The notes under the pieces were generated by a model, which worked only from the letters and a program-made list of their open reading frames with translations, was not told the origin of the DNA and searched no databases. From Pseudomonadota bacterium (GTDB lineage Bacteria; Pseudomonadota; Gammaproteobacteria; Burkholderiales; Burkholderiaceae_B): a stretch of 39,419 nt of DNA. Shown piece by piece: positions 7,215 through 14,430 of the stretch (the stretch's first letter is position 1; the number at the start of each line of letters is the position of its first letter). The stretch spans positions 1 through 39,419 of the forward strand of contig JAEZBO010000014.1 of NCBI GenBank assembly GCA_023427085.1, written 5' to 3'. A program made the translations under genes and the position numbers.

Positions 7215-7910
7215 TCATTCGAGCCACTGCGCCAGCGCCTGCGCCACCAGCCGGTTCGACAGCAGCACCGGCCGGCCGCTGGCCTGCCGCACCGCCTCGC
7301 GCATCCAGGCCGAATACCCCATGCAGTGCATCACGATGAAATCGCAGTCGGCCAGCTCGCGCCCGGCCTGCTCGAAACGGGCCAGCGAGCGGGCACGATC
7401 GGCGTCGTAGGGCGAGGCATGTGCCAGCCGGGTCTCGGCGGGAATGACGCAAGCCGTATGGAAGTGCTCGAGCTGGCTGGCCAGCGGCACCATCAGGCCG
7501 ACCTTGCGGCAATGCTGCGCCAGCGCCGCGACCGCGTGGTCGACGACCTGCTGCGGCTCGATGATGACGCTGTTGAGCCGCGGCATCGCGGTGCCGGTGC
7601 ACAGCGGCACCAGCACGTCGTAGCGCTGCATGTCGGCGTCTTCCATCACCTGCGCCAGCCGTGCCTCGGCGGCCGCGCTGTCGAGCTCGACCTGCGTGCC
7701 GTCGCGCAGGCGCGTGGCGAACCGGTAGGCGCCCTCGCGCGGCGCGAGCGCGGCGATGGCCTGTTCGTCGAGGTCGTCGAGCGCGCCGACCTCGACGATC
7801 TGCACGCCCGGGCCGAGCAGCTCGGCCATCTCGGGCACCACGTCGATGCGCGGCGACTGGCCGATCGTAAAGAAGGCCACGCGGGCCGATCTGTCCGCTG
7901 CGCTCATCAT
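7215..7910 (-). CDS. AroM-family protein (Asp/Glu racemase-like)
   Basis: 231-residue member of the AroM family, whose function is not established. It has the family's N-terminal FFTIGQSPR, the central segment with NSVIIEP and the C-terminal VLLSNRLVAQ. Two cysteines sit in matching glycine/threonine-rich loops: C104 in PLCTGTA and C196 in MHCMGYS. That is the spacing and setting of the two catalytic Cys of Asp/Glu and hydantoin racemases, so an isomerase role is possible. The start is the first of two tandem ATGs at 7908-7910; it overlaps the DUF1177 stop by 4 nt (ATGA). Last gene of the coupled pepE-DUF1177-aroM unit. Family assignment is firm; the activity is inference. Confidence 0.9.
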   Translation of the reverse strand: MMSAADRSARVAFFTIGQSPRIDVVPEMAELLGPGVQIVEVGALDDLDEQAIAALAPREGAYRFATRLRDGTQVELDSAAAEARLAQVMEDADMQRYDVLVPLCTGTAMPRLNSVIIEPQQVVDHAVAALAQHCRKVGLMVPLASQLEHFHTACVIPAETRLAHASPYDADRARSLARFEQAGRELADCDFIVMHCMGYSAWMREAVRQASGRPVLLSNRLVAQALAQWLE

Positions 7911-8833
7911 GCCGTCTCGACCTGCCGGCCCAGCGTCTGCAGATGCGCCATCGACCCGTAGCGCTGCCGCAGCGCCTGCTGCTCCTGCTCGTCGACGAAG
8001 CGCAGCGTGCGCTGGCCGAACAGCTTGGCGACCTCGATGCAAAAGCGCATCGCCACGTCGGCGTCGTAGGCGTTGGTGACGCCGGTGGCGCAGCCGGGCA
8101 CGGTGGTCTGCGCGGTCAGCGCCACGCCGATCACCGGCGCGTCGGTGGCGATCGCCGGCTGCATCAGCGAGTTGACGTGATGCAGGCCGTTCTCGTACGG
8201 CGTGATGTCCTGCGTGGTCAATGGCAAGGTGATCGGCAGTTCGCCGCTGACCCAGCCCATGACGTCGAGCATCATCTCGGGCAGCCGCAACAGCCAGCCC
8301 TGGCAGGCCACCGGCGTCAACGCGACGCCGCGGCGGTTGACCAGCCGGTTGCCGCGCGTGGTGTCGACCGACAGGATCGCCTGCATGGCCGGATCGACCT
8401 CGTGCGACATCATCTCGCGCATCGGGAACGGCGAGCGCATCATCGGCACCGGGTGGTGCGGGCGGGTGCCGGCGCGCGGGCAGATGTGGGTGCGGATGCG
8501 CACCGTGCCGGGCAGCACGTCGCCCTGCCTGGCCATCGCCAGCAGCTTGAACGCGGTGGCGATCGCCACGATCGCGCCGTCGGCGTCCGACACCAGACCG
8601 GTCACGGCCGGCCGCGCGCCGATGCCACCCAGGCGGCCGACGATGCCCAGTTGCGGCGCCTGCTCGTCCAGGCCCGGGATCACGATGGACAGGAAATCGG
8701 TGCTCAGGCCGTCGCGCTCGAGCGTGGTGACCTCGACGCCGCAATGGCCGGCCGCCCGCAACTGCTCGGCGACCATATATCCGTCGACGTGCGCCGACGA
8801 CAACAATTCAATGACTTCAATGACGTGTTTCAT
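7907..8833 (-). CDS. DUF1177-family protein, function unknown
   Basis: 308-residue full-length DUF1177 protein, probably cytoplasmic (no signal peptide or membrane segment). Family-typical blocks are IVGRLGGIGARP (about residues 84-95), GLVSDADGAIVA, THICPRAGTRPHHPVP, ILSVDTTRGNR, TTQDITPY and TVPGCATG. Conserved His, Asp and Cys residues in these blocks suggest an enzyme, possibly metal-dependent, but no reaction is known to me. It starts with ATGA overlapping the pepE stop and ends overlapping the aroM start, so the three proteins are translationally coupled and probably made in fixed ratio. This strongly suggests that they act together. Confidence 0.9.
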   Translation of the reverse strand: MKHVIEVIELLSSAHVDGYMVAEQLRAAGHCGVEVTTLERDGLSTDFLSIVIPGLDEQAPQLGIVGRLGGIGARPAVTGLVSDADGAIVAIATAFKLLAMARQGDVLPGTVRIRTHICPRAGTRPHHPVPMMRSPFPMREMMSHEVDPAMQAILSVDTTRGNRLVNRRGVALTPVACQGWLLRLPEMMLDVMGWVSGELPITLPLTTQDITPYENGLHHVNSLMQPAIATDAPVIGVALTAQTTVPGCATGVTNAYDADVAMRFCIEVAKLFGQRTLRFVDEQEQQALRQRYGSMAHLQTLGRQVETA

Positions 8834-9543
8834 GCCAGTTCCAGTACTGTGCCGGGTTTGATGCGCACCGTCGGCGCATCGCCGCGCATCAGCACGGCAT
8901 CGACCGAACCCAGCAGATTGACGGCCTTGCCGCAGACGCCCAGGCCGGTGCCTTCGCGCAGGCCCACCACCGTGGTGCTGGGCGACAGGCGGCAGAATTC
9001 GGCCAGCCGCTGGTCGCGGGTTTCACCGCGATGGCCGGCCGGGTGGGCGTTGGTGTAATGCGCATTGATCTGGAACGGCACCAGGTCCAGCGCATCCAGG
9101 CCGCCCGGGTCGACGATTGGCATGTCGTTGGTGGTGCGGATCGTCGGGCACGCCAGGTTGGCGCCGGCGCTCCAGCCCAGGTAGCCGGCCGCGCCGCTGC
9201 GCACGCGCTGGTTGATCAGCCCGAGCAGGCCGAGCCGCCGCACGTGGGCGAGCAGGTTGAAGGTGTTGCCGCCGCCGACGATGATAAGCGCGGCCTGCGA
9301 CACGGCCTGCAGCGGGTCGTCCGCGCGGTGCAGCGAACTCACCGTGATGCCGGCCGGCGCCAGCGCCTGGCCGACCAGCTCGGCGTAGTCGTCCCATTCG
9401 CGCGTCACGCCGGCATACGGCAGGAACACCGCATTGCCGGCCGTCGTCTGCGGACGGCAGGCGTTCAGCGCCTGGATCCACGGCAGCGCGTGGACGAGAT
9501 AGCCAGCCTCGCTGCTGGAATTGCTCAAAAGTAGGAGATTCAT
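8830..9543 (-). CDS. pepE: Peptidase E (alpha-aspartyl dipeptidase, family S51)
   Basis: 237-residue cytoplasmic serine peptidase that hydrolyses dipeptides with N-terminal aspartate. The sequence closely follows enterobacterial PepE. The nucleophile is S125 in LGWSAGAN, the His is H162 in INAHYTN and the Glu is E197 in LREGTG, each shifted by exactly 5 from the Salmonella/E. coli triad 120/157/192. The conserved block CPTIRTTNDMPIVDP is intact, as is the glycine-rich IIVGGGNTF. It begins 58 nt after the IclR gene on the same strand; its stop overlaps the DUF1177 start by 4 nt. Placement next to DUF1177 and AroM suggests a dedicated catabolic role, not general peptide turnover. Confidence 0.95.
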   Translation of the reverse strand: MNLLLLSNSSSEAGYLVHALPWIQALNACRPQTTAGNAVFLPYAGVTREWDDYAELVGQALAPAGITVSSLHRADDPLQAVSQAALIIVGGGNTFNLLAHVRRLGLLGLINQRVRSGAAGYLGWSAGANLACPTIRTTNDMPIVDPGGLDALDLVPFQINAHYTNAHPAGHRGETRDQRLAEFCRLSPSTTVVGLREGTGLGVCGKAVNLLGSVDAVLMRGDAPTVRIKPGTVLELA

Positions 9544-9601
9544 GACTCGGACTTCAGAAAAGGAATGAGGGGCGAACCGCGGGGACCCGTCGCGCTGGCG
9601 C

Positions 9602-10384
9602 TCAGGCCTGGACGGGGGGCGGCTGCCAATAGGGATCGCCGAGCCGCTGGCCCAGCGCGCCGACCTCTTGCAGGATCAGCGCGCGCAGCGTGGCCACGCG
9701 TTCGGGGCTGCCCTCGAAGGACACGAAGGACACACACAAGCCGCGCAGCTCGCCGCTTTGCGGATCGCGCACCGAGGCGGCGACCGCGCCGATGCCGGGC
9801 ATGGCTTCGTCGATCGCCACCGCGTGACGTTCGTCGAGCACCTTGTCCAGGCGCTTGCGCAAGGCGCCGACGTCGGCCGGCAGGTCGCGCCCCTCGTGGG
9901 CCAGCGGCGTGGCCGGGTCGGTGCCGTAGACGGCATCGAACTGCGCGGTCGACAAGCGCGACAGCAAGGCGCGGCCCATTGCCGTGCCAGCCGCCGGCCG
10001 GCGCGTGCCGGGCGGCGACAGCACCTGCACCGGGTGCGAGCCGTTGAGCCGTTGCAGCACGACGGTGTCGGCATTGCTCAGCGTCGACAGATAGGCGGTC
10101 AGCCCGGTGGTTTCGGACAGGCGCGTCAGCACCAGCCGGCAGGCGTCGTCCAGCGGCGTCGGCGCCAGCCCGGCCCGCACCGCCTGCGCCAGCAGGCTGC
10201 CGGGGCGATAGCGGCGCGTCGCCAGGTCCTGCTCGAGCAGGCCGTAGTGCTGCATGTGGTTGAGCAGCCTGGATGCCGAACTCTTGGGCAGGTCCAGCCG
10301 CGCGGCCACTTCGGTGAAGCTCAGTTCGGTCTGCCCCTGCGCGTACAGGGTCAATACTTTTTGTACGCCGTCGAGTATGCTCAC
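9602..10384 (-). CDS. IclR-family transcriptional regulator
   Basis: 260 residues: N-terminal winged helix-turn-helix (about 1-65, with LSFTEVAARLDLPKSSASRLLNHM) and a C-terminal IclR effector domain (about 80-245, with RPAAGTAMGRALLSRL and AIDEAMPGIGAVAASVRD). GTG start at 10382-10384. The only plausible Shine-Dalgarno is GGAAC, which lies inside the nearer palindrome at 10393-10409, so a bound protein could block both transcription and ribosome access. First gene of the minus-strand run leading into pepE, DUF1177 and aroM; probably regulates itself and those genes. The effector is likely the substrate or an intermediate of that pathway. Confidence 0.93.
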   Translation of the reverse strand: MSILDGVQKVLTLYAQGQTELSFTEVAARLDLPKSSASRLLNHMQHYGLLEQDLATRRYRPGSLLAQAVRAGLAPTPLDDACRLVLTRLSETTGLTAYLSTLSNADTVVLQRLNGSHPVQVLSPPGTRRPAAGTAMGRALLSRLSTAQFDAVYGTDPATPLAHEGRDLPADVGALRKRLDKVLDERHAVAIDEAMPGIGAVAASVRDPQSGELRGLCVSFVSFEGSPERVATLRALILQEVGALGQRLGDPYWQPPPVQA

Positions 10385-10392
10385 AATGCAAT

Positions 10393-10430
10393 GTTCCGAA
10401 TTTCGGAACCTAAGTTCCCTTTAATGGAAC
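10393..10430. promoter_or_regulatory. Tandem palindromes, likely IclR operator
   Basis: Site 1 is GTTCCGAATTTCGGAAC (10393-10409), with 8-bp perfect arms around one base. Site 2 is GTTCCCTTTAATGGAAC (10414-10430), with 5-bp arms. Both share GTTCC-N7-GGAAC and have centres 21 bp apart, two helical turns, so two dimers would bind the same face of the DNA. They lie directly upstream of the iclR start codon, as expected for autoregulation. Confidence 0.65.
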
Positions 10431-10462
10431 ACATGTTAGCCGCGGCGGCCCGTGGGGGTCAA

Positions 10463-10480
10463 GCCGGCGGCGCCGCCGGC
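10463..10480. repeat. 18-bp perfect loop-free palindrome
   Basis: GCCGGCGGCGCCGCCGGC reads identically on both strands, in the 245-bp gap between the divergent iclR and coaBC genes. With no spacer it is a poor RNA hairpin; it could be a protein site or simply GC-rich sequence. A -10-like CATAAT at 10596-10601 precedes coaBC, but I see no matching -35 box. Confidence 0.5.
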
Positions 10481-10629
10481 GTGAGCCGCCGCGAGCGCAA
10501 GCCGCCGATCCGTCGCCAACCCATCGCTAGCACGACATGGCCGGCCGCGCCCGGCGCGCCACCTGCCCGCTCCGGCCCGTCCGGGCGATTTGCCGCATAA
10601 TCACGGCAACGTTCACGCGACCACCTGCC

Positions 10630-11826
10630 ATGCAAGATTTCGCCAATAAACGCATCGTCCTGGGCCTGTCGGGCGGCATCGCCTGCTACAAGAGCGCCGA
10701 TCTGGTACGCCGGCTCGTCGAGCAAGGCGCCACCGTGGACGTGGTCATGACCGACGCCGCCACGCACTTCATCACGCCAGTCACGATGCAGGCACTGTCC
10801 GGCCGCCACGTCCACGTCGACGCGTGGGATGCCCGCCCGGCCAACAACATGGCGCACATCGACCTGACCCGCGGCGCCGACGCGATCCTGATCGCGCCGG
10901 CCTCGGCCGATTTTTTGGCCAAGCTGGCTCATGGCATGGCCGACGACCTGCTGTCGACGCTGTGCCTGGCGCGGGCCTGTCCGCTATTGGTGGCGCCGGC
11001 GATGAACCGGGAGATGTGGGGCAATCCCGCGACCCAGCGCAACGCCGCGCAACTGCGCGCCGACGGCGTCACGGTGCTGGGTCCGGCCGCGGGCGACCAG
11101 GCCTGCGGCGAGATCGGCGATGGCCGCATGCTCGAGCCGCTCGAGCTGCGCGCCGAGCTGTCGGCGTTCTTCCAGCCCAAGCGGCTGGCGGGCCGCCGCG
11201 TGCTGATCACCGCCGGACCGACCGCCGAGCCCATCGACCCGGTGCGCGTGCTGAGCAACCGTTCGTCGGGCAAGACCGGCTATGCGCTGGCGCGCGCCGC
11301 CCGCGAGGCCGGCGCGCACGTGACGCTGGTATCCGGGCCGACCGCGCTGGCGACGCCGCGGGGCGTGCAACGCATCGATGTGATGACCGCGCGCGAGATG
11401 CATCAGACGGTGATGGCGCTGGCCGCGCAATCCGAGGTGTTCATCGCGGTGGCGGCGGTGGCCGACTGGCACATCCGTAATGCCAGCGAGCACAAGGTCA
11501 AGAAACAGGGCGATGCGACAGGCATGCCGGCACTGGAGTTCGGCCTGAATCCGGACATCCTGGCCGAGGTCGCCGCGCTGCCGGACGGCCCGTGGTGCGT
11601 CGGCTTCGCCGCCGAAACCGAGGACCTCGCCCGCCATGCCGAAGACAAGCGCCGCCGCAAGGGCATCGACCTGCTGGTCGGCAATCTGGCGCAGCACGTG
11701 ATGGACGCCGACGACACCACGCTGGTGTTGTTCGATGCGCAGGGTTCGCATCCGCTGCCGCCCAGCGACAAGCTCAGCGCCGCGCGGCGACTGATCGGCG
11801 AGATCGCCAACCGGCTGCCTGGCTGA
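10630..11826 (+). CDS. coaBC: Bifunctional phosphopantothenoylcysteine decarboxylase/phosphopantothenate-cysteine ligase
   Basis: 398-residue enzyme (also called Dfp) performing two steps of coenzyme A synthesis: joining of cysteine to 4'-phosphopantothenate and FMN-dependent decarboxylation. CoaC domain about 1-185: GLSGGIACYK at the start, catalytic H76, N126 in PAMNREM and C159 in ACGEIGDGRM, matching E. coli H75/N125/C158. CoaB domain about 187-398: VLITAGPTAEPIDPVR, SSGKTGYALA, AAVADW, and K289 at the start of the KVKKQ segment. I use the ATG at 10630 because it aligns with the family start; an upstream in-frame extension has no homologous content. Convergent with vapC 32 nt downstream. 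Confidence 0.96.
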   Translation: MQDFANKRIVLGLSGGIACYKSADLVRRLVEQGATVDVVMTDAATHFITPVTMQALSGRHVHVDAWDARPANNMAHIDLTRGADAILIAPASADFLAKLAHGMADDLLSTLCLARACPLLVAPAMNREMWGNPATQRNAAQLRADGVTVLGPAAGDQACGEIGDGRMLEPLELRAELSAFFQPKRLAGRRVLITAGPTAEPIDPVRVLSNRSSGKTGYALARAAREAGAHVTLVSGPTALATPRGVQRIDVMTAREMHQTVMALAAQSEVFIAVAAVADWHIRNASEHKVKKQGDATGMPALEFGLNPDILAEVAALPDGPWCVGFAAETEDLARHAEDKRRRKGIDLLVGNLAQHVMDADDTTLVLFDAQGSHPLPPSDKLSAARRLIGEIANRLPG

Positions 11827-11858
11827 ATCGCAGCCCGCCCGCTGAACGGCGCGGGACC

Positions 11859-12254
11859 TCAGGCGACGGCGATATCGGTCTGGGCGAAATCGTCGCCTTT
11901 ATAGAGCAAGGGCAGGTTTTCTGCCCGTGCGCAGGCGTAGGCAAAACAATCGCCAACGTTGAGTGCCGCCGGATGACGGCCCTTGCCGTAACGGGCATGG
12001 GCCGCCAGCGCGTCGACATAAGCCTGCTCGGGTACCGGCAGCAGCGCGATGTCGGCCAGCACCAGAAAATCCTCGACGGCGGCGCGGGCCTCGGCGAGGT
12101 CGAAACCCAGTCGACGCGCCACCGCCAGCCCGGTTTCCCAGATCGCCAACGGCGACGTGACACGCCGCGGGCTGGACTGTAGCCGCGCCAGCAGTTCGCG
12201 CGCGTCGGCCTCGTCGGTCAGCATGGCCGTCAATGCGGAGGCATCGACAAACAT
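11859..12254 (-). CDS. vapC: VapC-type PIN-domain ribonuclease toxin
   Basis: 131-residue PIN domain, the usual length for VapC. Acidic active-site residues are visible at D4 (FVDAS), E40 (IWETG), D102 (NVGDCFAYA) and D121/D122 (YKGDDFAQTDI). The family cleaves RNA in a Mg-dependent way, commonly tRNA or rRNA, and is neutralised by the upstream antitoxin. The start codon shares one base with the antitoxin stop (TGATG), the classic coupled arrangement. It is inserted between coaBC and the other genes that separate coaBC from dut. It looks intact. The RNA target is unknown. Confidence 0.92.
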   Translation of the reverse strand: MFVDASALTAMLTDEADARELLARLQSSPRRVTSPLAIWETGLAVARRLGFDLAEARAAVEDFLVLADIALLPVPEQAYVDALAAHARYGKGRHPAALNVGDCFAYACARAENLPLLYKGDDFAQTDIAVA

Positions 12255-12499
12255 CAGGGCTGCTCGTAGAGACTGTCGATGTAAGTCTTGTCGAGCGGCA
12301 ATGCGTCGGCCGGCCGGGCGCGCGCCAGCAGGGCCCGGGTAAACGCCGCGCCCCGCTCGACCAGCGCCGGCGTCCCCTGCAGGCGTTCGAGTTCGTGCTC
12401 GAGCGCCTGCCGCACGGCCTCGGTCTTGCTGACTTGCCGGAGCTGGGCCAGGCGACCGGCCAGGTAGTCGACCTGCACGTCCTTGACGTAAAGCGGCAT
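12254..12499 (-). CDS. vapB: VapB-type antitoxin (Rv0623-like/PSK transcription-factor family)
   Basis: 81-residue antitoxin. The N-terminal part (about 1-40) has the Rv0623-like pattern: PLYVKDVQVDYLAGRLAQL followed by SKTEAVRQALEHELERL, a short strand plus two helices that bind DNA as a dimer. The C-terminal tail (about 45-81) is the expected toxin-binding segment. The start ATG at 12499 has GGGGA 5 nt upstream, and that site lies in the operator arm. Probably represses its own promoter together with VapC. The frame stays open far upstream, but that region belongs to the neighbouring membrane protein gene on the same strand. Confidence 0.9.
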   Translation of the reverse strand: MPLYVKDVQVDYLAGRLAQLRQVSKTEAVRQALEHELERLQGTPALVERGAAFTRALLARARPADALPLDKTYIDSLYEQP

Positions 12500-12555
12500 G
12501 GATATCCCCGAAGAATATGTTGATATTATCACTGGGATATCCGCATTCGTCTCAA
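12500..12555 (-). promoter_or_regulatory. vapBC promoter and nested operator
   Basis: Outer inverted repeat: GGATATCCC (12500-12508) and GGGATATCC (12534-12542), perfect 9-bp arms. Inner inverted repeat: AATAT (12514-12518) and ATATT (12523-12527). On the minus strand a -10 box GATAAT (plus 12525-12530) and a -35 box TTGAGA (plus 12550-12555) are 19 nt apart. The region is AT-rich against a very GC-rich background. This is the layout expected of an autoregulated toxin-antitoxin operon. Confidence 0.65.
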
Positions 12556-12558
12556 GCT

Positions 12559-13638
12559 TTACTTGCTCTGCCCGGTCAGGTCGTCGTCCGGCGGTGCGCT
12601 GCGCGCGGCGGTATTGCGCACCGACCAGTCGGCCAGCGGCAGGGCCGGCGACTGCCCCAGCACGCGCCGGCCGATCTGACGCAACTCGGCCTCGCCACCG
12701 CGCGAGCTGGGCCAACGCTGCGGCAATACCGCCTGCCACTGGCCATCGACGCGCCGCGCCATCAGGAAGCGGAAGGTGTAGTAACCCGTCATGCCCATGC
12801 GCAGGTCGCTGACGACCAATTCGTCGCCGATGGCGTCGTGGCGCAGCCAGCCGTCGGTGAACCAGCTGAGCCGGTTGTATTGCGGGCTGTCGATCAGCGC
12901 GCGCGCCAGCGTGTCGTTGAACGGCTGGCGCACCGTCTCGGGCGCGGCGCGGTCGAACCAGCCGCTGACCGCCTCGTAATAATGATCGCCGTCGCGCGCG
13001 ACTACGCGCCACAACAAGGTGTTGAATGGCATCGGCGACGAGAACACCTGTTGCACCTGCACGCCCTGCTCGCGCAAGGCCTGGCGCACGCGATGCTCGG
13101 CCAGGCCCTTGCCGGCCATGCTGAAGCACAGGTACAGCAGGCACCAGCCGAGCGCCCACGTGAGCGTCTGCCAGAGCCGCGATTGCGCGCCGCCGATGGC
13201 GGCCAGCACCACCGCCAGCAGCAGCGGCAAGGTGAAGCCCGGATCGATGATGAACAGGCTGGACCAGCTCGACGGCGTCAGCGCCAGCGGCCAGAACAAT
13301 TGCGTGCCGTAGCTGGTGAAGGCGTCGAGCAGCGGATGCGTGACCAGCACCAGCCACAAGGCCAGGAACAGCCGCGCGCTGCTGTAGCCGGCATCGGGCC
13401 AGCGCTTGCGGATCAGCCAGGTCAGCACGGCCGCCAGCGCGCTGAGCACGAACACCGAATGCGAGAAGCCACGGTGGAACGTCATGCTCGAGACCGGATC
13501 GGCGTACGAGATCACCACGTCCAGGTCGGGCAGCGTGGCCAGGGCCGCGCCATAGAGCAAGGCCTTGCGGCCCTGGAAGCGGCCGAGCACGGCGCCTTGC
13601 AAGCCGGCGCCGAGCACGGCCTGGGTCAGAGAATCCAT
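12559..13638 (-). CDS. YdjM-like membrane-bound metal-dependent hydrolase family protein
   Basis: 359-residue inner-membrane protein of the DUF457/YdjM group. The start MDSLTQAVLGAGL and the motif block with TLPDLDV (about 35-41), FHRGFSHS (about 54-61) and THPLLDAFTSYGTQLFWP supply the His and Asp residues thought to bind metal. About five hydrophobic segments occupy the first 180 residues. Residues about 185-345 form a soluble domain with no recognised catalytic motif, much longer than E. coli YdjM, so it is a long variant. Divergent from the DedA gene. The substrate is unknown; the hydrolase label is a family prediction. Confidence 0.85.
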   Translation of the reverse strand: MDSLTQAVLGAGLQGAVLGRFQGRKALLYGAALATLPDLDVVISYADPVSSMTFHRGFSHSVFVLSALAAVLTWLIRKRWPDAGYSSARLFLALWLVLVTHPLLDAFTSYGTQLFWPLALTPSSWSSLFIIDPGFTLPLLLAVVLAAIGGAQSRLWQTLTWALGWCLLYLCFSMAGKGLAEHRVRQALREQGVQVQQVFSSPMPFNTLLWRVVARDGDHYYEAVSGWFDRAAPETVRQPFNDTLARALIDSPQYNRLSWFTDGWLRHDAIGDELVVSDLRMGMTGYYTFRFLMARRVDGQWQAVLPQRWPSSRGGEAELRQIGRRVLGQSPALPLADWSVRNTAARSAPPDDDLTGQSK

Positions 13639-13764
13639 GGTTGAAAGATGCGTGAAAGAGTGGGAGAACCGGGCGGGGCTTGTGACGGATCGATACCCGC
13701 GGCGGGCGCTGGACCGCCTGCGGGCACGTTAAGATACCGCATCGCAAAAGAGGTTCCTTGTCTC

Positions 13765-14409
13765 ATGGATCAATACATCACCGCCGTCGAACAGTTTCTG
13801 CAGGCCAACCAGGCCTGGGCGGGGCCCGTGCTGGCGCTCATCACGCTGGGCGAATCGATGCTCGTGATCGGCATCCTGATCCCGGCCACCGCGTTGCTGC
13901 TGATGACCGGCGGACTGCTGGGCGCGGGCACCCTGCCGCTCACGCCGATCCTGCTGTGGGGCATCCTGGGCGCCGTGATCGGCGATGCACTGTCGTACTG
14001 GATCGGCCGCTGGATCGGCCCGCCGATGATGCGCAACTGGCCGCTGCGCGGCCAGCGCGGCGCGGTCGCGCGGGCCCGGCTGTTCTTTCATCGTTATGGA
14101 TTTCTGTCGATCCTGATCGGCCGCTTCCTCGGCCCGATCCGCAGCACCATCCCGACCGTTGCCGGCATCATGAAGATGGGCCAGGTGCGTTTTCAGATCG
14201 CCAACATCCTGTCGGCGATGGTCTGGGTGCCGATGATGCTGGCACCGGGCTACCTGGCGGTGCGCAGCGCCGGCGCCATCGGCAGCCAGCAGCAGACCGG
14301 TCTGATCATCGGCTCGGCGATGTCGGTGCTGCTGGCCATCGCGGTCGCCTACGTCATGCTGCGCAAGCGCCGCGCGCCGCAGGGCCGCAAGCGCAACCGC
14401 GCCCAATGA
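13765..14409 (+). CDS. DedA-family (SNARE-associated/VTT domain) inner-membrane protein
   Basis: 214-residue polytopic membrane protein. The DedA signature is present: an early acidic residue in LGESMLVIGILIPA, the G-rich GAVIGDALSYWIGRWIG, and the re-entrant helix segment with FHRYGFLSILIGRFLGPIRSTIPTVAGI, including the FxGRFxGPxR-like arginines. DedA proteins are thought to move lipids across the membrane, some recycling the undecaprenyl-phosphate carrier. ATG at 13765 with a GAGG site. The tail is a short basic stretch (RKRRAPQGRKRNR). Followed 21 nt later by an unrecognised membrane protein gene and then dut, likely one operon. Confidence 0.93.
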   Translation: MDQYITAVEQFLQANQAWAGPVLALITLGESMLVIGILIPATALLLMTGGLLGAGTLPLTPILLWGILGAVIGDALSYWIGRWIGPPMMRNWPLRGQRGAVARARLFFHRYGFLSILIGRFLGPIRSTIPTVAGIMKMGQVRFQIANILSAMVWVPMMLAPGYLAVRSAGAIGSQQQTGLIIGSAMSVLLAIAVAYVMLRKRRAPQGRKRNRAQ

Positions 14410-14430
14410 CCCCGCACGGAGCGGCCGACC

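Noticed and set aside
12254..13747. Single 497-codon minus-strand protein covering the YdjM-like gene region and the antitoxin
   Set aside because: Only the last 81 codons have family content (VapB), with their own start, ribosome site and promoter; the rest is an out-of-frame reading of the YdjM-like gene.
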